NCBI RefSeq assembly: GCF_003048255.1
Contig: NZ_CP028487.1
Coordinates: 186,001-250,000, forward strand
DNA: 64,000 nt
Direction of reading: 5' to 3'
From: Yersinia massiliensis
Lineage (GTDB): Bacteria > Pseudomonadota > Gammaproteobacteria > Enterobacterales > Enterobacteriaceae
The translations under genes were made by a program, and so were the position numbers. The notes under the pieces are model-generated. The model searched no databases and was not told the DNA's origin. It saw nothing but the letters and a program-made list of their open reading frames with translations. Positions 36,989-48,542 of the stretch are shown here, in pieces. How positions within the stretch are numbered: the stretch's first letter is position 1; each line of letters starts with the position of its first letter.

Positions 36989-38002
36989 ATGGATGATTTA
37001 AAGCCGGGAGACGATCTGAAACCAGATAGTAGTGACCGTCGTCCTACACGCCCACGTAAGGCTTCTACGGGGCCGAAGCTTGCTGTTTCACGCCAACATA
37101 TGATGATTGGTATCGGCATCTTAGTGCTGCTATTGATCATTATTGCTATTGGTTCAGCCCTGAAAGCCCCAACAGAGCATGAAGCCTCTCAACAGAATCC
37201 GAATGTTGATGCCGCGAGAAATATCAATCTGTCTGATTCATCCTCACTCACTAGTGGCAATAACACTCAACCGAGTGTTGCAAATAATAGCAGTGATGGT
37301 CATGACGCCAACGGCGTGAGAAATACCGCGCAACCGCAAGATATCAGTGTTCCGCCAATTTCGCCGACCCCGACTGAGGCCGCGGCTCAGCCGTCAGCGA
37401 ACAGCCCAACGCAACGTGTCGAGTTGCCGGGCAATATGTCTGATGCGCTTTCCCAAACTCAAGGGCAAGTCGATACGCTGTCTCAAAATATGAATGACGG
37501 TCAGACTTCCACCTTACCGACAGCGCCGGCTACGGTTTCAGGTTCCAAAGGGGCAAAAGTCTCCGCGTCAGGTGAATCTATTACTCACCCGTCACAGAAA
37601 CCAGGTTCAGTCGCAGCCAAGCAACCAGCAACCAATCAAGCGGCCAACCATAAAAAACCAACCACAGCGGTCACCCCAGCCGCATCTGCGGTTGCTAAAT
37701 CAGGTTCGGCCAATGGTAGCAGCAGCACATTGAAAAATGCGCCAAGTAGTCATTTCACAATACAGCTGAGCAGTGCATCACGCTCGGACACGCTGAATGC
37801 CTACGCGAAGCAGCAGAAATTAACAGACTATCATGTCTATGAAACAAAACGTGATGGTAAACCTTGGTACGTATTAGTGACGGGTAACTACGCCTCTTCT
37901 GCTGATGCAAAAAAGGCCATTACGACATTACCCGCCGATGTTCAGGCGAAAAAACCGTGGGTTAAGCCAGTACAACAAGTACAGCAAGACCTTAAAAAAT
38001 AA
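36989..38002 (+). CDS. damX: Cell division protein DamX (SPOR domain)
   Basis: A 337-residue bitopic inner-membrane protein of the divisome, clearly shorter than E. coli DamX (428). The cytoplasmic part is residues 1-45 (basic, RRPTRPRKAS); the membrane helix is MMIGIGILVLLLIIIAIG (about 38-57); the long periplasmic linker is rich in Ser, Thr, Pro, Gln and Ala; the C-terminal SPOR domain starts near residue 255 (SSHFTIQLSSASRSDTLNAY) and binds septal denuded glycan. The shortening lies in the low-complexity linker. GGAGGG precedes the ATG. Confidence 0.93.
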   Translation: MDDLKPGDDLKPDSSDRRPTRPRKASTGPKLAVSRQHMMIGIGILVLLLIIIAIGSALKAPTEHEASQQNPNVDAARNINLSDSSSLTSGNNTQPSVANNSSDGHDANGVRNTAQPQDISVPPISPTPTEAAAQPSANSPTQRVELPGNMSDALSQTQGQVDTLSQNMNDGQTSTLPTAPATVSGSKGAKVSASGESITHPSQKPGSVAAKQPATNQAANHKKPTTAVTPAASAVAKSGSANGSSSTLKNAPSSHFTIQLSSASRSDTLNAYAKQQKLTDYHVYETKRDGKPWYVLVTGNYASSADAKKAITTLPADVQAKKPWVKPVQQVQQDLKK

Positions 38003-38085
38003 ATCATTCTTATTTGTGCGCTGATGTGCTGTTTGAAACAGAGTACAATCTGCGGCTCTGAATTATTAAGTAGCTAACTGACGGC

Positions 38086-38898
38086 ATGAAGAAAAACCGC
38101 GCTTTTTTAAAATGGGCTGGTGGGAAGTATCCGCTGGTTGATGACATACGACGCCATCTACCAGCGGGAGACTGCTTGATAGAGCCATTCGTCGGTGCGG
38201 GGTCGGTGTTTTTGAACACTGAGTATGAGTCTTACATACTGGCCGATATCAACAGTGATCTTATCAATCTCTATAATATCGTGAAGGAACGTACTGACGA
38301 CTTCGTACGTGATGCTCGCGTATTATTCACCGGAAATTTCAATAATCCTGAGCACTTCTATCTACTGCGCCACGAGTTTAATAGCAGTAATGATACCTAT
38401 CGCCGTGCATTATTGTTTCTCTATCTGAATCGTCACTGCTATAACGGTCTGTGCCGCTATAATTTGAGCGGTGAATTCAATGTGCCTTTTGGTCGCTATA
38501 AAAAGCCGTATTTCCCAGAAGATGAACTGTATTGGTTTGCTGAAAAATCGCAACATGCTGTTTTTGTTTGTGAGCACTATCAGGAAACGTTATTAAAAGC
38601 CGTGCATGGGGCCGTGGTTTACTGCGATCCTCCGTATGCGCCACTCTCTGCGACCGCGAATTTTACGGCCTATCACACCAATAATTTCGGTATTGCGGAT
38701 CAACAGAATCTGGCGCGTCTGGCTTATCAACTTTCGGTCGAAAACCAGATTCCAGTTTTGATTTCTAATCACGATACAGAACTGACGCGTGATTGGTATC
38801 ATCAAGCATCGCTGCATGTAGTGAAAGCGCGCCGAACTATTAGCCGTAATATCCTTGGCCGTAGTAAAGTGAACGAGCTTTTGGCGCTGTATAGCTAA
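38086..38898 (+). CDS. dam: DNA adenine methyltransferase (GATC)
   Basis: A 270-residue alpha-class N6-adenine methylase. FLKWAGGKYPLVDDIRRHLP is the N-terminal SAM-binding FxGxG-like motif region, FVGAGSVFLN follows, and motif IV DPPYAPLS lies near residue 182. The DNA-recognition region has YRRALLFLYLNRHCYNGLCR. Dam directs mismatch repair and phase control of surface genes, and is a virulence factor in Yersinia. Length is close to E. coli Dam (278). Confidence 0.97.
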   Translation: MKKNRAFLKWAGGKYPLVDDIRRHLPAGDCLIEPFVGAGSVFLNTEYESYILADINSDLINLYNIVKERTDDFVRDARVLFTGNFNNPEHFYLLRHEFNSSNDTYRRALLFLYLNRHCYNGLCRYNLSGEFNVPFGRYKKPYFPEDELYWFAEKSQHAVFVCEHYQETLLKAVHGAVVYCDPPYAPLSATANFTAYHTNNFGIADQQNLARLAYQLSVENQIPVLISNHDTELTRDWYHQASLHVVKARRTISRNILGRSKVNELLALYS

Positions 38899-38914
38899 GC
38901 GGGAGCGCCCGCTT
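38897..38914. terminator. Small GC hairpin between dam and rpe
   Basis: AAGCGGGAGCGCCCGCTT is a 7-bp stem with a 4-base loop right at the dam stop codon. There is no T-tract; it may only attenuate or protect the dam message. Confidence 0.35.
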
Positions 38915-39018
38915 GGAAATGATTCAAACCCAGCGTTTTATGGCGTCGCAGCTTGAGGCAGAGCAAAATCTGCCAACTAGCAATTGCATAAAACAAAGAG
39001 AGACGTTTGGAGAAGCGG

Positions 39019-39688
39019 ATGAAAAAGTTTTTAATTGCCCCGTCTATTCTGTCAGCCGATTTTGCCCGTTTGGGTGAAGATACCGCGAAGGTGCTCGCGG
39101 CGGGTGCAGATGTCGTGCATTTTGATGTGATGGACAATCATTACGTGCCTAATCTGACCATCGGGCCAATGGTGTGCCAAGCGCTACGCGACTATGGCAT
39201 TACCGCACCGATTGATGTGCACTTGATGGTGAAGCCCGTTGATCGCATCGTGCCGGATTTCGCTAAAGCCGGTGCAACTTATATTTCTTTCCATCCTGAA
39301 GCCTCAGAACATGTTGATCGCACACTGCAGCTTATCAAAGAGAGTGGTTGTAAGGCGGGTCTGGTGTTCAACCCAGCCACACCGCTTAGCTATCTTGATT
39401 ATGTGATGGATAAGCTGGATGTCATTTTGCTGATGTCGGTGAACCCTGGTTTTGGTGGGCAATCCTTTATTCCCGAAACGCTAAATAAGTTGCGCCAAGT
39501 GCGTAAGCTTATCGATGACAGCGGCTATGACATTCGTCTGGAAGTCGATGGCGGCGTGAAAGTGGATAATATTCGCCAAATTGCGGCGGCGGGTGCCGAT
39601 ATGTTTGTGGCGGGTTCCGCTATCTTCAATCAACCGGATTATGCTGCGGTCATCGATGCGATGCGTAGCGAACTGGCGATGTCTGCTC

Positions 39689-39696
<8 letters not shown>
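39019..39696 (+). CDS. rpe: Ribulose-5-phosphate 3-epimerase
   Basis: A 225-residue TIM-barrel enzyme that interconverts ribulose-5-P and xylulose-5-P. Metal and catalytic motifs are visible: [58 protein letters not shown] and [13 protein letters not shown] 39019 is chosen over the TTG at 39007 because it gives the family N-terminus and exact family length. Its stop overlaps the gph start by 8 bases. Confidence 0.97.
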
Positions 39697-41417
<1,721 letters not shown>

Positions 41418-41557
41418 GTGATGGCTTGGGTGTCAGCCGCCGTAAAAAGTCGCCAATAGCGATTTCGACGTAGAGAAGACAAGCAGTGGTATTAATACTG
41501 TCTGCCTGTTTTCTCTGCGGATATTGAACCTCTCCCCCACTTCCCAAGTACCTCTAT

Positions 41558-42970
41558 TTAGCTGACTTTTTCGATCTGCTGCTTGGCGTTGCCATGCTCA
41601 GCACTGGAAAACCAATTCAGTTTTTCGCGCAAGCTCACTACGCTGCCGACGATGATCAGGCTGGGGCTACAGACTTGCTGAGAGAGCAGCGCTAACTGGC
41701 TCAGTTCGCCGCTGACGACTCGTTGGTGCCGTGAAGTGCCGTTCTCAACCAACGCAACAGGCGTCGTGGCTGGCATGCCATGCCGAATCAGCTGTTGCTG
41801 GATCTCAGCGGCTTGGGATAATCCCATATAGAACACCAAGGTTTGTTTCTCTGCTGCCAGATTGGCCCAATCCAGTTGGCTGTCTTTTTTGGCGTGGCCC
41901 GTAATCAGCCGCACGCTTTGCGCATGGTCACGGTGCGTGAGAGGAATGCCGCTGTAGGCCGAACAGCCCGATGCCGCTGTAATCCCCGGTACCACAGAGA
42001 AAGGAATGTCGTATGCTGCCAGCGTTTCCAGCTCTTCTCCGCCTCGGCCAAAGATAAAGGGATCGCCGCCTTTCAAACGCACGACGCGCTTACCTTGTTG
42101 CGCTTGTTGCAACAAAATTTGATTGATTTGATCCTGCGGGACACTGTGGCGGCCCGATTCTTTACCGACAAAAATCCGCTCGGCATCGCGCCGAACTAGA
42201 TTCATCACCTCATCGGAGACGAGCCGGTCATACACCACGACATCGGCCTGCTGAATTTGCTGTAACCCTTTCAATGTCAGTAAACCTGCATCGCCAGGGC
42301 CTGCACCCACTAACACCACTTCACCGCGATCAGAGAGTGGCGCATTAAATAACTGCTCAATATGCTGTTCCGCTTGCACCCGATCGTCATTCGCCAGTGA
42401 TTGCGCCAAACGATCGTGGGTTAACAGTTTCTCCCAAAAGCGGCGGCGATCGGGCATGGCGGCAAAATGTTGTTTCACTCGTTGGCGTAAATTGCCCGCT
42501 AACTGCGCCAACTGCCCTAAATGCAGCGGCAACATCGCTTCAAGTTTTTCCCGTAGCAATCGCGCCAATACCGGTGCTTTGCCGCCGGAAGAGATAGCAA
42601 TCATGATGGGTGAGCGGTCAATGATAGATGGCATGATGAAACTGGTTCGCTTCGGATCATCCACCACATTGCAGAACACACGCTGTTGGTTGGCGCTTTG
42701 ATACACCAATGCATTCACTGCGACCTGATCTGTTGCGGCAATCACTAACCACTTTTCTGCCAGCAGTTCTGGAACAAACTCGCGACTGACTAAGGAAAGC
42801 CGCCCCTGCTCGGCCCAATCATGGAACTGCGGGGTAAATTCGCAGGCATTGACGGTGACGAGCGCACCAGCATCGAGTAGCAGTCGCGCTTTGCGTTCGG
42901 CAACTTCACCACCACCGACAAGCAGGCAGGCTTTGTTTTGCAGTTGGCAAAAAATCGGGAAGTAGTCCAT
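41558..42970 (-). CDS. cysG: Siroheme synthase (uroporphyrinogen methyltransferase/dehydrogenase/ferrochelatase)
   Basis: A 470-residue trifunctional enzyme that makes siroheme from uroporphyrinogen III, the cofactor of NirB and sulfite reductase. The N-terminal dehydrogenase/ferrochelatase half has [20 protein letters not shown] and [20 protein letters not shown] with the regulatory Ser. The C-terminal SUMT half starts near residue 216 with [20 protein letters not shown] and has [19 protein letters not shown] 42970 has AGGA 6 bases upstream and is preferred to TTG 42976. It lies downstream of nirC, separated by a terminator. Confidence 0.96.
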   Translation of the reverse strand: MDYFPIFCQLQNKACLLVGGGEVAERKARLLLDAGALVTVNACEFTPQFHDWAEQGRLSLVSREFVPELLAEKWLVIAATDQVAVNALVYQSANQQRVFCNVVDDPKRTSFIMPSIIDRSPIMIAISSGGKAPVLARLLREKLEAMLPLHLGQLAQLAGNLRQRVKQHFAAMPDRRRFWEKLLTHDRLAQSLANDDRVQAEQHIEQLFNAPLSDRGEVVLVGAGPGDAGLLTLKGLQQIQQADVVVYDRLVSDEVMNLVRRDAERIFVGKESGRHSVPQDQINQILLQQAQQGKRVVRLKGGDPFIFGRGGEELETLAAYDIPFSVVPGITAASGCSAYSGIPLTHRDHAQSVRLITGHAKKDSQLDWANLAAEKQTLVFYMGLSQAAEIQQQLIRHGMPATTPVALVENGTSRHQRVVSGELSQLALLSQQVCSPSLIIVGSVVSLREKLNWFSSAEHGNAKQQIEKVS

Positions 42971-43001
42971 CGGCAATCCTTCAGATTTAGGTAGCGGTGA
43001 T

Positions 43002-43024
43002 AAAACCCGCCCTGACAGGCGGGT
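43002..43024 (-). terminator. Terminator between nirC and cysG
   Basis: On the minus strand ACCCGCC TGTCA GGGCGGGT is followed by TTT. It lies 16 bases after nirC and about 30 before the cysG start, so it may attenuate transcription into cysG. Confidence 0.8.
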
Positions 43025-43039
43025 GAACGCGGGTAACCG

Positions 43040-43846
43040 TTATTCTTTTACTGCTTGTGGCGCAAGGACTGCCGCAGGCTGTGGGCGTTGATCCCGTGGC
43101 GTGGCATACCAGTAACCCAAGCCCATAAAGACGGCACCGGACAGAGTATTGCCTAGCGTGACCCATAACAGGTTGTGACCAATGCCGCTCAGGGTGTAGG
43201 CCTCGCTGTGATGACCGAACCACGACAGCGCGAACAGCGTCATATTGGCCACTGAGTGCTCGTAGCCCGAAGCAATAAAGGCCAGCAAACACCACCAGAT
43301 AGCGATGAATTTTGCCGCGCCCTCGACACGAATTGCCATCCAGATCGCCAGACAAACCAGCCAGTTACATAATACACCCTTGAAGAATAAGGTCATAGCT
43401 GGCGCAGAGGTTTTTGCTAGTGCTGCCGTGTGAACCAAGCTGGTATCGACGGTGAGCAAGCTACCGCCGCCGTAGTAATAGAGCAGGGCGACAAAAACTG
43501 AACCCAGCAGATTCCCTAACCAAGTTTGCGGCAATACCGCCCACATTTGGCTGGATTTGATGGTGCCTGCTTTTACACCAAAGGTGAGAAACATGGTGTG
43601 ACCGGTAAACAGCTCAGAACCGGCGATAATCACTAAGGTCAGCGCTAGACCAAAAGTGGCTCCCATCACTAATGGACGATAAGCCGGGTCAATCAGGTTG
43701 CCTAAGGTAAAAATCAGGATAATACCCAGGCCAACATAGGCACCGGCCATGGCTGAACCAATCCAGAAACCCATCGGGCTTTCTTTGGCCAGTTTGACGA
43801 TCCTTGCGGCGTTAGCTGCGCATTTGTTAATCGTGTCGCTATACAT
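43040..43846 (-). CDS. nirC: Nitrite transporter NirC (FNT family)
   Basis: A 268-residue pentameric inner-membrane channel with six hydrophobic segments. It starts MYSDTINKCAANAARIVKLA and includes GMFG-like AYVGLGIILIFTLGNLID, the selectivity region AGSELFTGHTMFLTFG, and the second loop ASGYEHSVANMTLFAL. The FNT family conducts formate and nitrite; NirC imports nitrite for NirBD. It lies downstream of nirD (90 bases) in nirBDC. Confidence 0.96.
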   Translation of the reverse strand: MYSDTINKCAANAARIVKLAKESPMGFWIGSAMAGAYVGLGIILIFTLGNLIDPAYRPLVMGATFGLALTLVIIAGSELFTGHTMFLTFGVKAGTIKSSQMWAVLPQTWLGNLLGSVFVALLYYYGGGSLLTVDTSLVHTAALAKTSAPAMTLFFKGVLCNWLVCLAIWMAIRVEGAAKFIAIWWCLLAFIASGYEHSVANMTLFALSWFGHHSEAYTLSGIGHNLLWVTLGNTLSGAVFMGLGYWYATPRDQRPQPAAVLAPQAVKE

Positions 43847-43936
43847 CGTTCATCCTCAATCCCCAACATCACAAACGTTAGGGATGATCAAAAGGGGGGA
43901 TTCGGCATCCGGTACTGATCCGATGCCGGTTATCTA

Positions 43937-44263
43937 TCAGGCTTTGACTTGCACGATGCCGTCACGGACCCGCACGTCGTAATGGGCAACCGAACGCGTT
44001 TCATCTTCTAGGCAAAAACCATCATGTAGGCGGAAATGCTGTTTTTTCAGTGGGCTAGCCACCCACAGATCACCTTGATGCTCGGCCACTAATCCACGTG
44101 ATAGCACACTGGCCTGCGCGAAGGGGTCGATGTTACTGATGGCGAAAACCTGTTCGTCAGTGTAGGGGCGAAAAACGGCGACATGATGCTCGCCAATCAG
44201 GCCGCAGACACCGCTGCCGGGTAAAATATCGTCTAATTGGCAAAGTGGGATCCACTGGCTCAT
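43937..44263 (-). CDS. nirD: Nitrite reductase (NADH) small subunit
   Basis: A 108-residue cytoplasmic Rieske-like subunit without the cluster ligands. It shows WIPLCQLDDILPGSGVCGLI, VAVFRPYTDEQVFAISNIDP and GDLWVASPLKKQHFRLHDGF. It pairs with NirB in NADH-dependent reduction of nitrite to ammonium. Its start overlaps the nirB stop by 4 bases, indicating translational coupling. Confidence 0.96.
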   Translation of the reverse strand: MSQWIPLCQLDDILPGSGVCGLIGEHHVAVFRPYTDEQVFAISNIDPFAQASVLSRGLVAEHQGDLWVASPLKKQHFRLHDGFCLEDETRSVAHYDVRVRDGIVQVKA

Positions 44264-46806
44264 GGGTTTTCCTCCAGTTCTAATACCCGAATCGGAATGC
44301 GTTCGTCTGGGCGGGCTGGGCGATGTTGGTCGCGTTCAGGTACCACTTGTACGTTAGTGTCACGTAGTGGGCTGTTGATAAAGTGGGCAAAGCGAACTTG
44401 TGCCGCAGGGTTTTCGACGGTGGCTTTCCACTCGCAGGTCACTTTATCGCGCAAGCGGGCGATATCGGTTTCCAACTGATCGTTGATACCCAGTTTGTCG
44501 TCGAGAATAACCGCCCGTAAGTAGTCGATACCGCCTTCCAAACTTTCCAGCCAAACTGACGTTCGTTGCAACTTATCGGCCGTACGGATGTAGAACATCA
44601 TAAAGCGGTCGAGGTAGCGCATCAGGGTATCTTCATCCAGATCCGCCGCCAGTAAATCGGCGTGACGAGGTTTCATGCCGCCATTGCCGCAAACATAGAG
44701 GTTCCAGCCGTTTTCAGTGGCGATAATCCCCACGTCTTTACCCTGTGCTTCGGAGCACTCGCGTGTGCAGCCTGAAACGCCAAATTTCATTTTGTGTGGG
44801 GTACGGATGCCTTTGAAGCGATGCTCTAATGCCACACCGAAGCCCACGCTGTCTCCCACACCAAAACGGCACCAGGTACTGCCGACGCAGGTTTTTGCCA
44901 TGCGCAGCGCTTTGGCATAAGCGTGGCCGGTTTCAAAGCCCGCCTCAATCAGTTGCGCCCAAATGGCCGGTAGGTCATCTTTTTGCGCGCCAAACATCCC
45001 CACTCGCTGTGAGCCCGTCAGTTTGGTGTACAAATTATATTCTTTGGCGATACGACCGATGGTCAGCAAACCGTCTGGTGTGATTTCACCGCCTGGCGAG
45101 CGAGGGATAATCGAGTAAGTCCCGTCTTTTTGAATATTGCCGAGGAAGTTGTCATTGGTATCCTGCAATGGCGTGTGCTCGGGGGCCAAGATATAGTCAT
45201 TCCAGCACGATGCCAGTAGCGACCCTACCGTCGGTTTACACACTTCACAGCCGTAGCCTTTACCGTATTTCTCCCGCAGGGCATCGAAAGATTTGATCCC
45301 TTCTACGCGGATTAAGTGGTACAGCTCTTGGCGTGAGTAAGCGAAGTGCTCACAGAGATGATGATTAACTTCAATGCCTTGCTTGCTGAGTTCAGCATTG
45401 AGCACTTGCGTGACCAGCGGAATACACCCACCGCAACCGGTACCTGCTTTGGTGGCTGATTTCAGCGCGGCGACGGTATGGCAGCCTTGGCCGATAGCTT
45501 GAATAATGTCGCCTTTGGTGACATCAAAACAGGAGCAGATCTGCGCGCTATCAGGCAATGAATCGACACCCATCGCGGGTTTACTGCCAGCGTGGGCAGG
45601 CAGGATCAAGCTATCTGGATTATCGGGTAGCGTGATATTGTTCAGTGCCAGTTGCAGTAAGTTGCCATAATCCGAGGTATCCCCGACTAAAACGGCACCC
45701 AGCAGGGTTTTGTTGTCAGCACTGACCACCAGACGCTTATAAATTTCTTTATTTTCATCCAGATAAACGTAGCTACGTGCACCCTCTGTCCGGCCATGTG
45801 CATCGCCAATCCCACCGACATCAACACCCAGCAACTTCAGCTTGGCGCTCATATCAGCACCTTTGAAGGCGTTTTCGCGACTTAATAAGTGGTCGGCGGT
45901 GACCTGCGCCATTTTATAACCCGGCGCAACGAGGCCGAACGTCCGTTCTTGCCAAGATGCACACTCGCCGATGGCATACACATCGGGATCAGATGTTTGG
46001 CAATAATCATTAATAGCAATACCACCACGGCGACCTGTGGCTAAACCGCATTGATGAGCCAGCTTATCTTGCGGGCGAATACCGGTGGAAAAGACGATAA
46101 AATCGACTTCCAGTTGCGAACCATCGGCAAATAGCATGGTTTTACGACTGTTTTGGCCCGTATGAATGATTTCCTGCGTGTTTTTGCCGGTATGAACTCT
46201 CACGCCCATACGTTCAATCTTCTGACGCAGTTGATCACCGCCCATAGGATCAAGCTGTTCAGCCATTAACACCGGTGCAAATTCAATGACATGGGTTTCA
46301 ACGCCGAGGTTTTTTAACGCCCCTGCGGCTTCTAACCCAAGTAGTCCACCACCGATGACCGCCCCGCGTTTGCTGCGACGTGTACAGGCCTCAATCGCAT
46401 TCAAATCTTCAATGGTGCGATACACAAAGCAATCTTGCCCTTCGCTGCCTTTAATGGGAGGGATCCACGGATAGGAGCCGGTCGCCATAATCAGCTTGTC
46501 GTAATACAGGGTACGGCCGCTGTTAGAGTGAATCACTTTCTCGGTGCGGTTGATGGTAATGGCACGTTCGCCAACCAACACTTTGACACCGTGTTTCTCA
46601 TAAAAGCCTTCGCGAACCAGTGACAGTTCTTCGGCAGTGTGGTGGGAGAAGTAAGAAGAAAGATGGACCCGGTCATAGGCGATACGAGGCTCTTCGCATA
46701 ATACGGTTATCTCAAATTGGTCTTTATCTGCTTTATCCAGTAAGTCTTCAATAAAGCGGTGGCCGACCATGCCGTTGCCAATGATGGCAAGTTTGACTTT
46801 GCTCAT
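44260..46806 (-). CDS. nirB: Nitrite reductase (NADH) large subunit
   Basis: An 848-residue cytoplasmic siroheme enzyme. Order: FAD-binding IGNGMVGHRFIEDL and an NAD site GAVIGGGLLGLEAAGALKNL, then a [2Fe-2S] BFD-type domain (ICSCFDVTKGDIIQAI...GTGCGGCIPLV, residues 420-480), then the sulfite/nitrite reductase part with the [4Fe-4S]/siroheme cysteines in TCVGSTWCRFG and FGVSGCTRECSEAQ. It reduces nitrite to ammonium with NADH in anaerobic growth. Close to E. coli NirB (847). It is driven by an FNR/NarL promoter at 46864-46906. Confidence 0.98.
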   Translation of the reverse strand: MSKVKLAIIGNGMVGHRFIEDLLDKADKDQFEITVLCEEPRIAYDRVHLSSYFSHHTAEELSLVREGFYEKHGVKVLVGERAITINRTEKVIHSNSGRTLYYDKLIMATGSYPWIPPIKGSEGQDCFVYRTIEDLNAIEACTRRSKRGAVIGGGLLGLEAAGALKNLGVETHVIEFAPVLMAEQLDPMGGDQLRQKIERMGVRVHTGKNTQEIIHTGQNSRKTMLFADGSQLEVDFIVFSTGIRPQDKLAHQCGLATGRRGGIAINDYCQTSDPDVYAIGECASWQERTFGLVAPGYKMAQVTADHLLSRENAFKGADMSAKLKLLGVDVGGIGDAHGRTEGARSYVYLDENKEIYKRLVVSADNKTLLGAVLVGDTSDYGNLLQLALNNITLPDNPDSLILPAHAGSKPAMGVDSLPDSAQICSCFDVTKGDIIQAIGQGCHTVAALKSATKAGTGCGGCIPLVTQVLNAELSKQGIEVNHHLCEHFAYSRQELYHLIRVEGIKSFDALREKYGKGYGCEVCKPTVGSLLASCWNDYILAPEHTPLQDTNDNFLGNIQKDGTYSIIPRSPGGEITPDGLLTIGRIAKEYNLYTKLTGSQRVGMFGAQKDDLPAIWAQLIEAGFETGHAYAKALRMAKTCVGSTWCRFGVGDSVGFGVALEHRFKGIRTPHKMKFGVSGCTRECSEAQGKDVGIIATENGWNLYVCGNGGMKPRHADLLAADLDEDTLMRYLDRFMMFYIRTADKLQRTSVWLESLEGGIDYLRAVILDDKLGINDQLETDIARLRDKVTCEWKATVENPAAQVRFAHFINSPLRDTNVQVVPERDQHRPARPDERIPIRVLELEENP

Positions 46807-46863
46807 TTTTGCCTCAATTTTTAATTTTCTATGCTTACCTTAATCCTCCGTACATCGCATTTA

Positions 46864-46877
46864 TTGATGTAAATCAA
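46864..46877 (-). promoter_or_regulatory. FNR site of the nirB promoter
   Basis: TTGATGTAAATCAA is a perfect TTGAT-N4-ATCAA site. Its centre is 64 bases upstream of the nirB start, which predicts a transcription start near 46829 if it occupies the class II position (-41.5). Confidence 0.92.
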
Positions 46878-46890
46878 TTAGCGTTTCATA

Positions 46891-46906
46891 TACCTCTAAG
46901 GTGGTA
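46891..46906 (-). promoter_or_regulatory. NarL/NarP 7-2-7 site of the nirB promoter
   Basis: TACCTCTAAGGTGGTA is an inverted pair of NarL heptamers (TACYYMT-N2-AKRRGTA with two mismatches). Its centre is 28 bp upstream of the FNR centre, the same spacing as in the E. coli nirB promoter (-69.5 versus -41.5). Confidence 0.8.
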
Positions 46907-47098
46907 GATGGATGATTTTTAACGATTTTTGATAAGTTGCGGATTTCATTCATCTTTAGCTGAAAGGATTCAGTTTTGGCTTTTTTTTCACGAAAAGAAA
47001 AATGGATGCAATAAAAAGAAAATCGGGTGTGTGACAGCTGATCGGATAAGCTAAGAACCCATAACATCGAAAGTGGCAAAGGGAATATGGAGGTATCA

Positions 47099-48394
47099 AT
47101 GTCAGCGCAATCCTCAACGAATCATTTACTGGTGAGCATCAATAATGTGCGCCTTGTCGGGCAAACGGGGCTTTGGCAGCTCACGATAGATGAGGGAAAG
47201 ATCAGTGCGATTTCGCCGCAGCCTTCATCGCTGCCATCGGGGGCTGGCGTGCTCGATGCGCAGGGAGGGTTGGCCTTGCCACCCTTTGTTGAGCCACATA
47301 TTCATTTAGATACCACCCAAACGGCGGGGCAACCGAATTGGAACCAGTCTGGAACCCTGTTTGAGGGCATCGAGCGCTGGGCTGAGCGTAAGGCATTATT
47401 GACCCGTGAGGATGTGAAGCAGCGAGCATGGCAGACGCTGAAATGGCAGATAGCCAATGGGATTCAGCACGTTCGTACTCATGTCGATGTTTCCGACCCT
47501 AGCCTGACAGCCTTGAGTGCCATGCTGGAAGTCAAAGAAGAAGTCAGTCCTTGGGTGGATATGCAGATTGTGGCCTTTCCCCAAGAAGGTATTCTCTCCT
47601 ATCCCGACGGGGCAGCGCTGTTAGAAGAGGCACTGAGGCTGGGCGCAGATGTGGTGGGGGCTATCCCACACTTTGAATTCACCCGTGAATATGGCGTTGA
47701 ATCGCTACACATTGCCTTTGCGCTGGCACAGAAATATCAGCGGCTGGTGGATGTGCATTGCGATGAAATCGATGACGAACAGTCGCGTTTTGTCGAAACA
47801 GTTGCCGCTTTGGCGCATCGAGAAAACATGGGCGCGCGCGTCACCGCTAGCCATACAACGGCGATGCACTCCTACAACGGCGCTTATGCCTCGCGTTTAT
47901 TCCGGCTGCTAAAAATGTCCGGTATTCATTTTGTCGCTAATCCGTTGGTGAATATCCACCTGCAAGGGCGCTTTGATACTTATCCGAAGCGGCGCGGTAT
48001 TACGCGCGTCAAAGAGATGCTAGCGGCGGATATCAATGTTTGCTTTGGCCACGATGATGTCTTTGACCCTTGGTATCCGCTAGGGACCGCCAATATGTTG
48101 CAAGTGCTGCATATGGGGCTGCATATTTGCCAGTTAATGGGATACGGCCAAATCAATGATGGCCTGAATTTGATCACCCACAATAGCGCTAAAACGCTGA
48201 ATTTATCTGATTATGGGTTGCAGCTGGGTAATAGCGCTAATCTGATTATTTTGCCCGCAGAAAATGGTTTTGATGCGGTGCGACGGCAGGTACCGGTGCG
48301 CTATTCCATCCGTCATGGGGTGATGATTGCCCAAACGCAACCTGCGCAAAGCCGGATCTATTTGGGGCAAGAGGAAGTGATTAACTTTAAGTAG
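47099..48394 (+). CDS. codA: Cytosine deaminase
   Basis: A 431-residue cytoplasmic amidohydrolase that turns cytosine into uracil and ammonia. It has the metal ligands of EPHIHLD near residue 68, [14 protein letters not shown] with the catalytic Glu, [11 protein letters not shown] and [14 protein letters not shown]. It is strikingly close to E. coli CodA through the whole chain. ATG 47099 is chosen because GGAGGT lies 5-6 bases upstream; an ATG at 47087 would overlap that site. There is no codB permease gene next to it. It is divergent from nirB and shares its control region; it is convergent with tsgA. Confidence 0.95.
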   Translation: MSAQSSTNHLLVSINNVRLVGQTGLWQLTIDEGKISAISPQPSSLPSGAGVLDAQGGLALPPFVEPHIHLDTTQTAGQPNWNQSGTLFEGIERWAERKALLTREDVKQRAWQTLKWQIANGIQHVRTHVDVSDPSLTALSAMLEVKEEVSPWVDMQIVAFPQEGILSYPDGAALLEEALRLGADVVGAIPHFEFTREYGVESLHIAFALAQKYQRLVDVHCDEIDDEQSRFVETVAALAHRENMGARVTASHTTAMHSYNGAYASRLFRLLKMSGIHFVANPLVNIHLQGRFDTYPKRRGITRVKEMLAADINVCFGHDDVFDPWYPLGTANMLQVLHMGLHICQLMGYGQINDGLNLITHNSAKTLNLSDYGLQLGNSANLIILPAENGFDAVRRQVPVRYSIRHGVMIAQTQPAQSRIYLGQEEVINFK

Positions 48395-48447
48395 GCGAGT
48401 GGGAAAAGAGATCGCTTGTTAAGCTGATGAGCGACTGAGTGGATAAG

Positions 48448-48478
48448 TTGCCCTGCTACCGCGAAAGCAGCAGGGCAA
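48448..48478. terminator. Hairpin after codA
   Basis: TTGCCCTGCT and AGCAGGGCAA form a 10-bp stem 54 bases after the codA stop and 65 bases beyond the tsgA stop. T-tracts are weak on both sides. Confidence 0.6.
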
Positions 48479-48542
48479 TAAAACCGTCAATACTTTCAAA
48501 CATTAATGCTTCAAAACGTCCAAACAATAACGCTTCAAATCA

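Noticed and set aside
41477-41511. Possible terminator between trpS and cysG
   Set aside because: AAGCAGTGGTATTAATACTG can pair in several weak ways before TGTTTTCT, but no single convincing stem was found.
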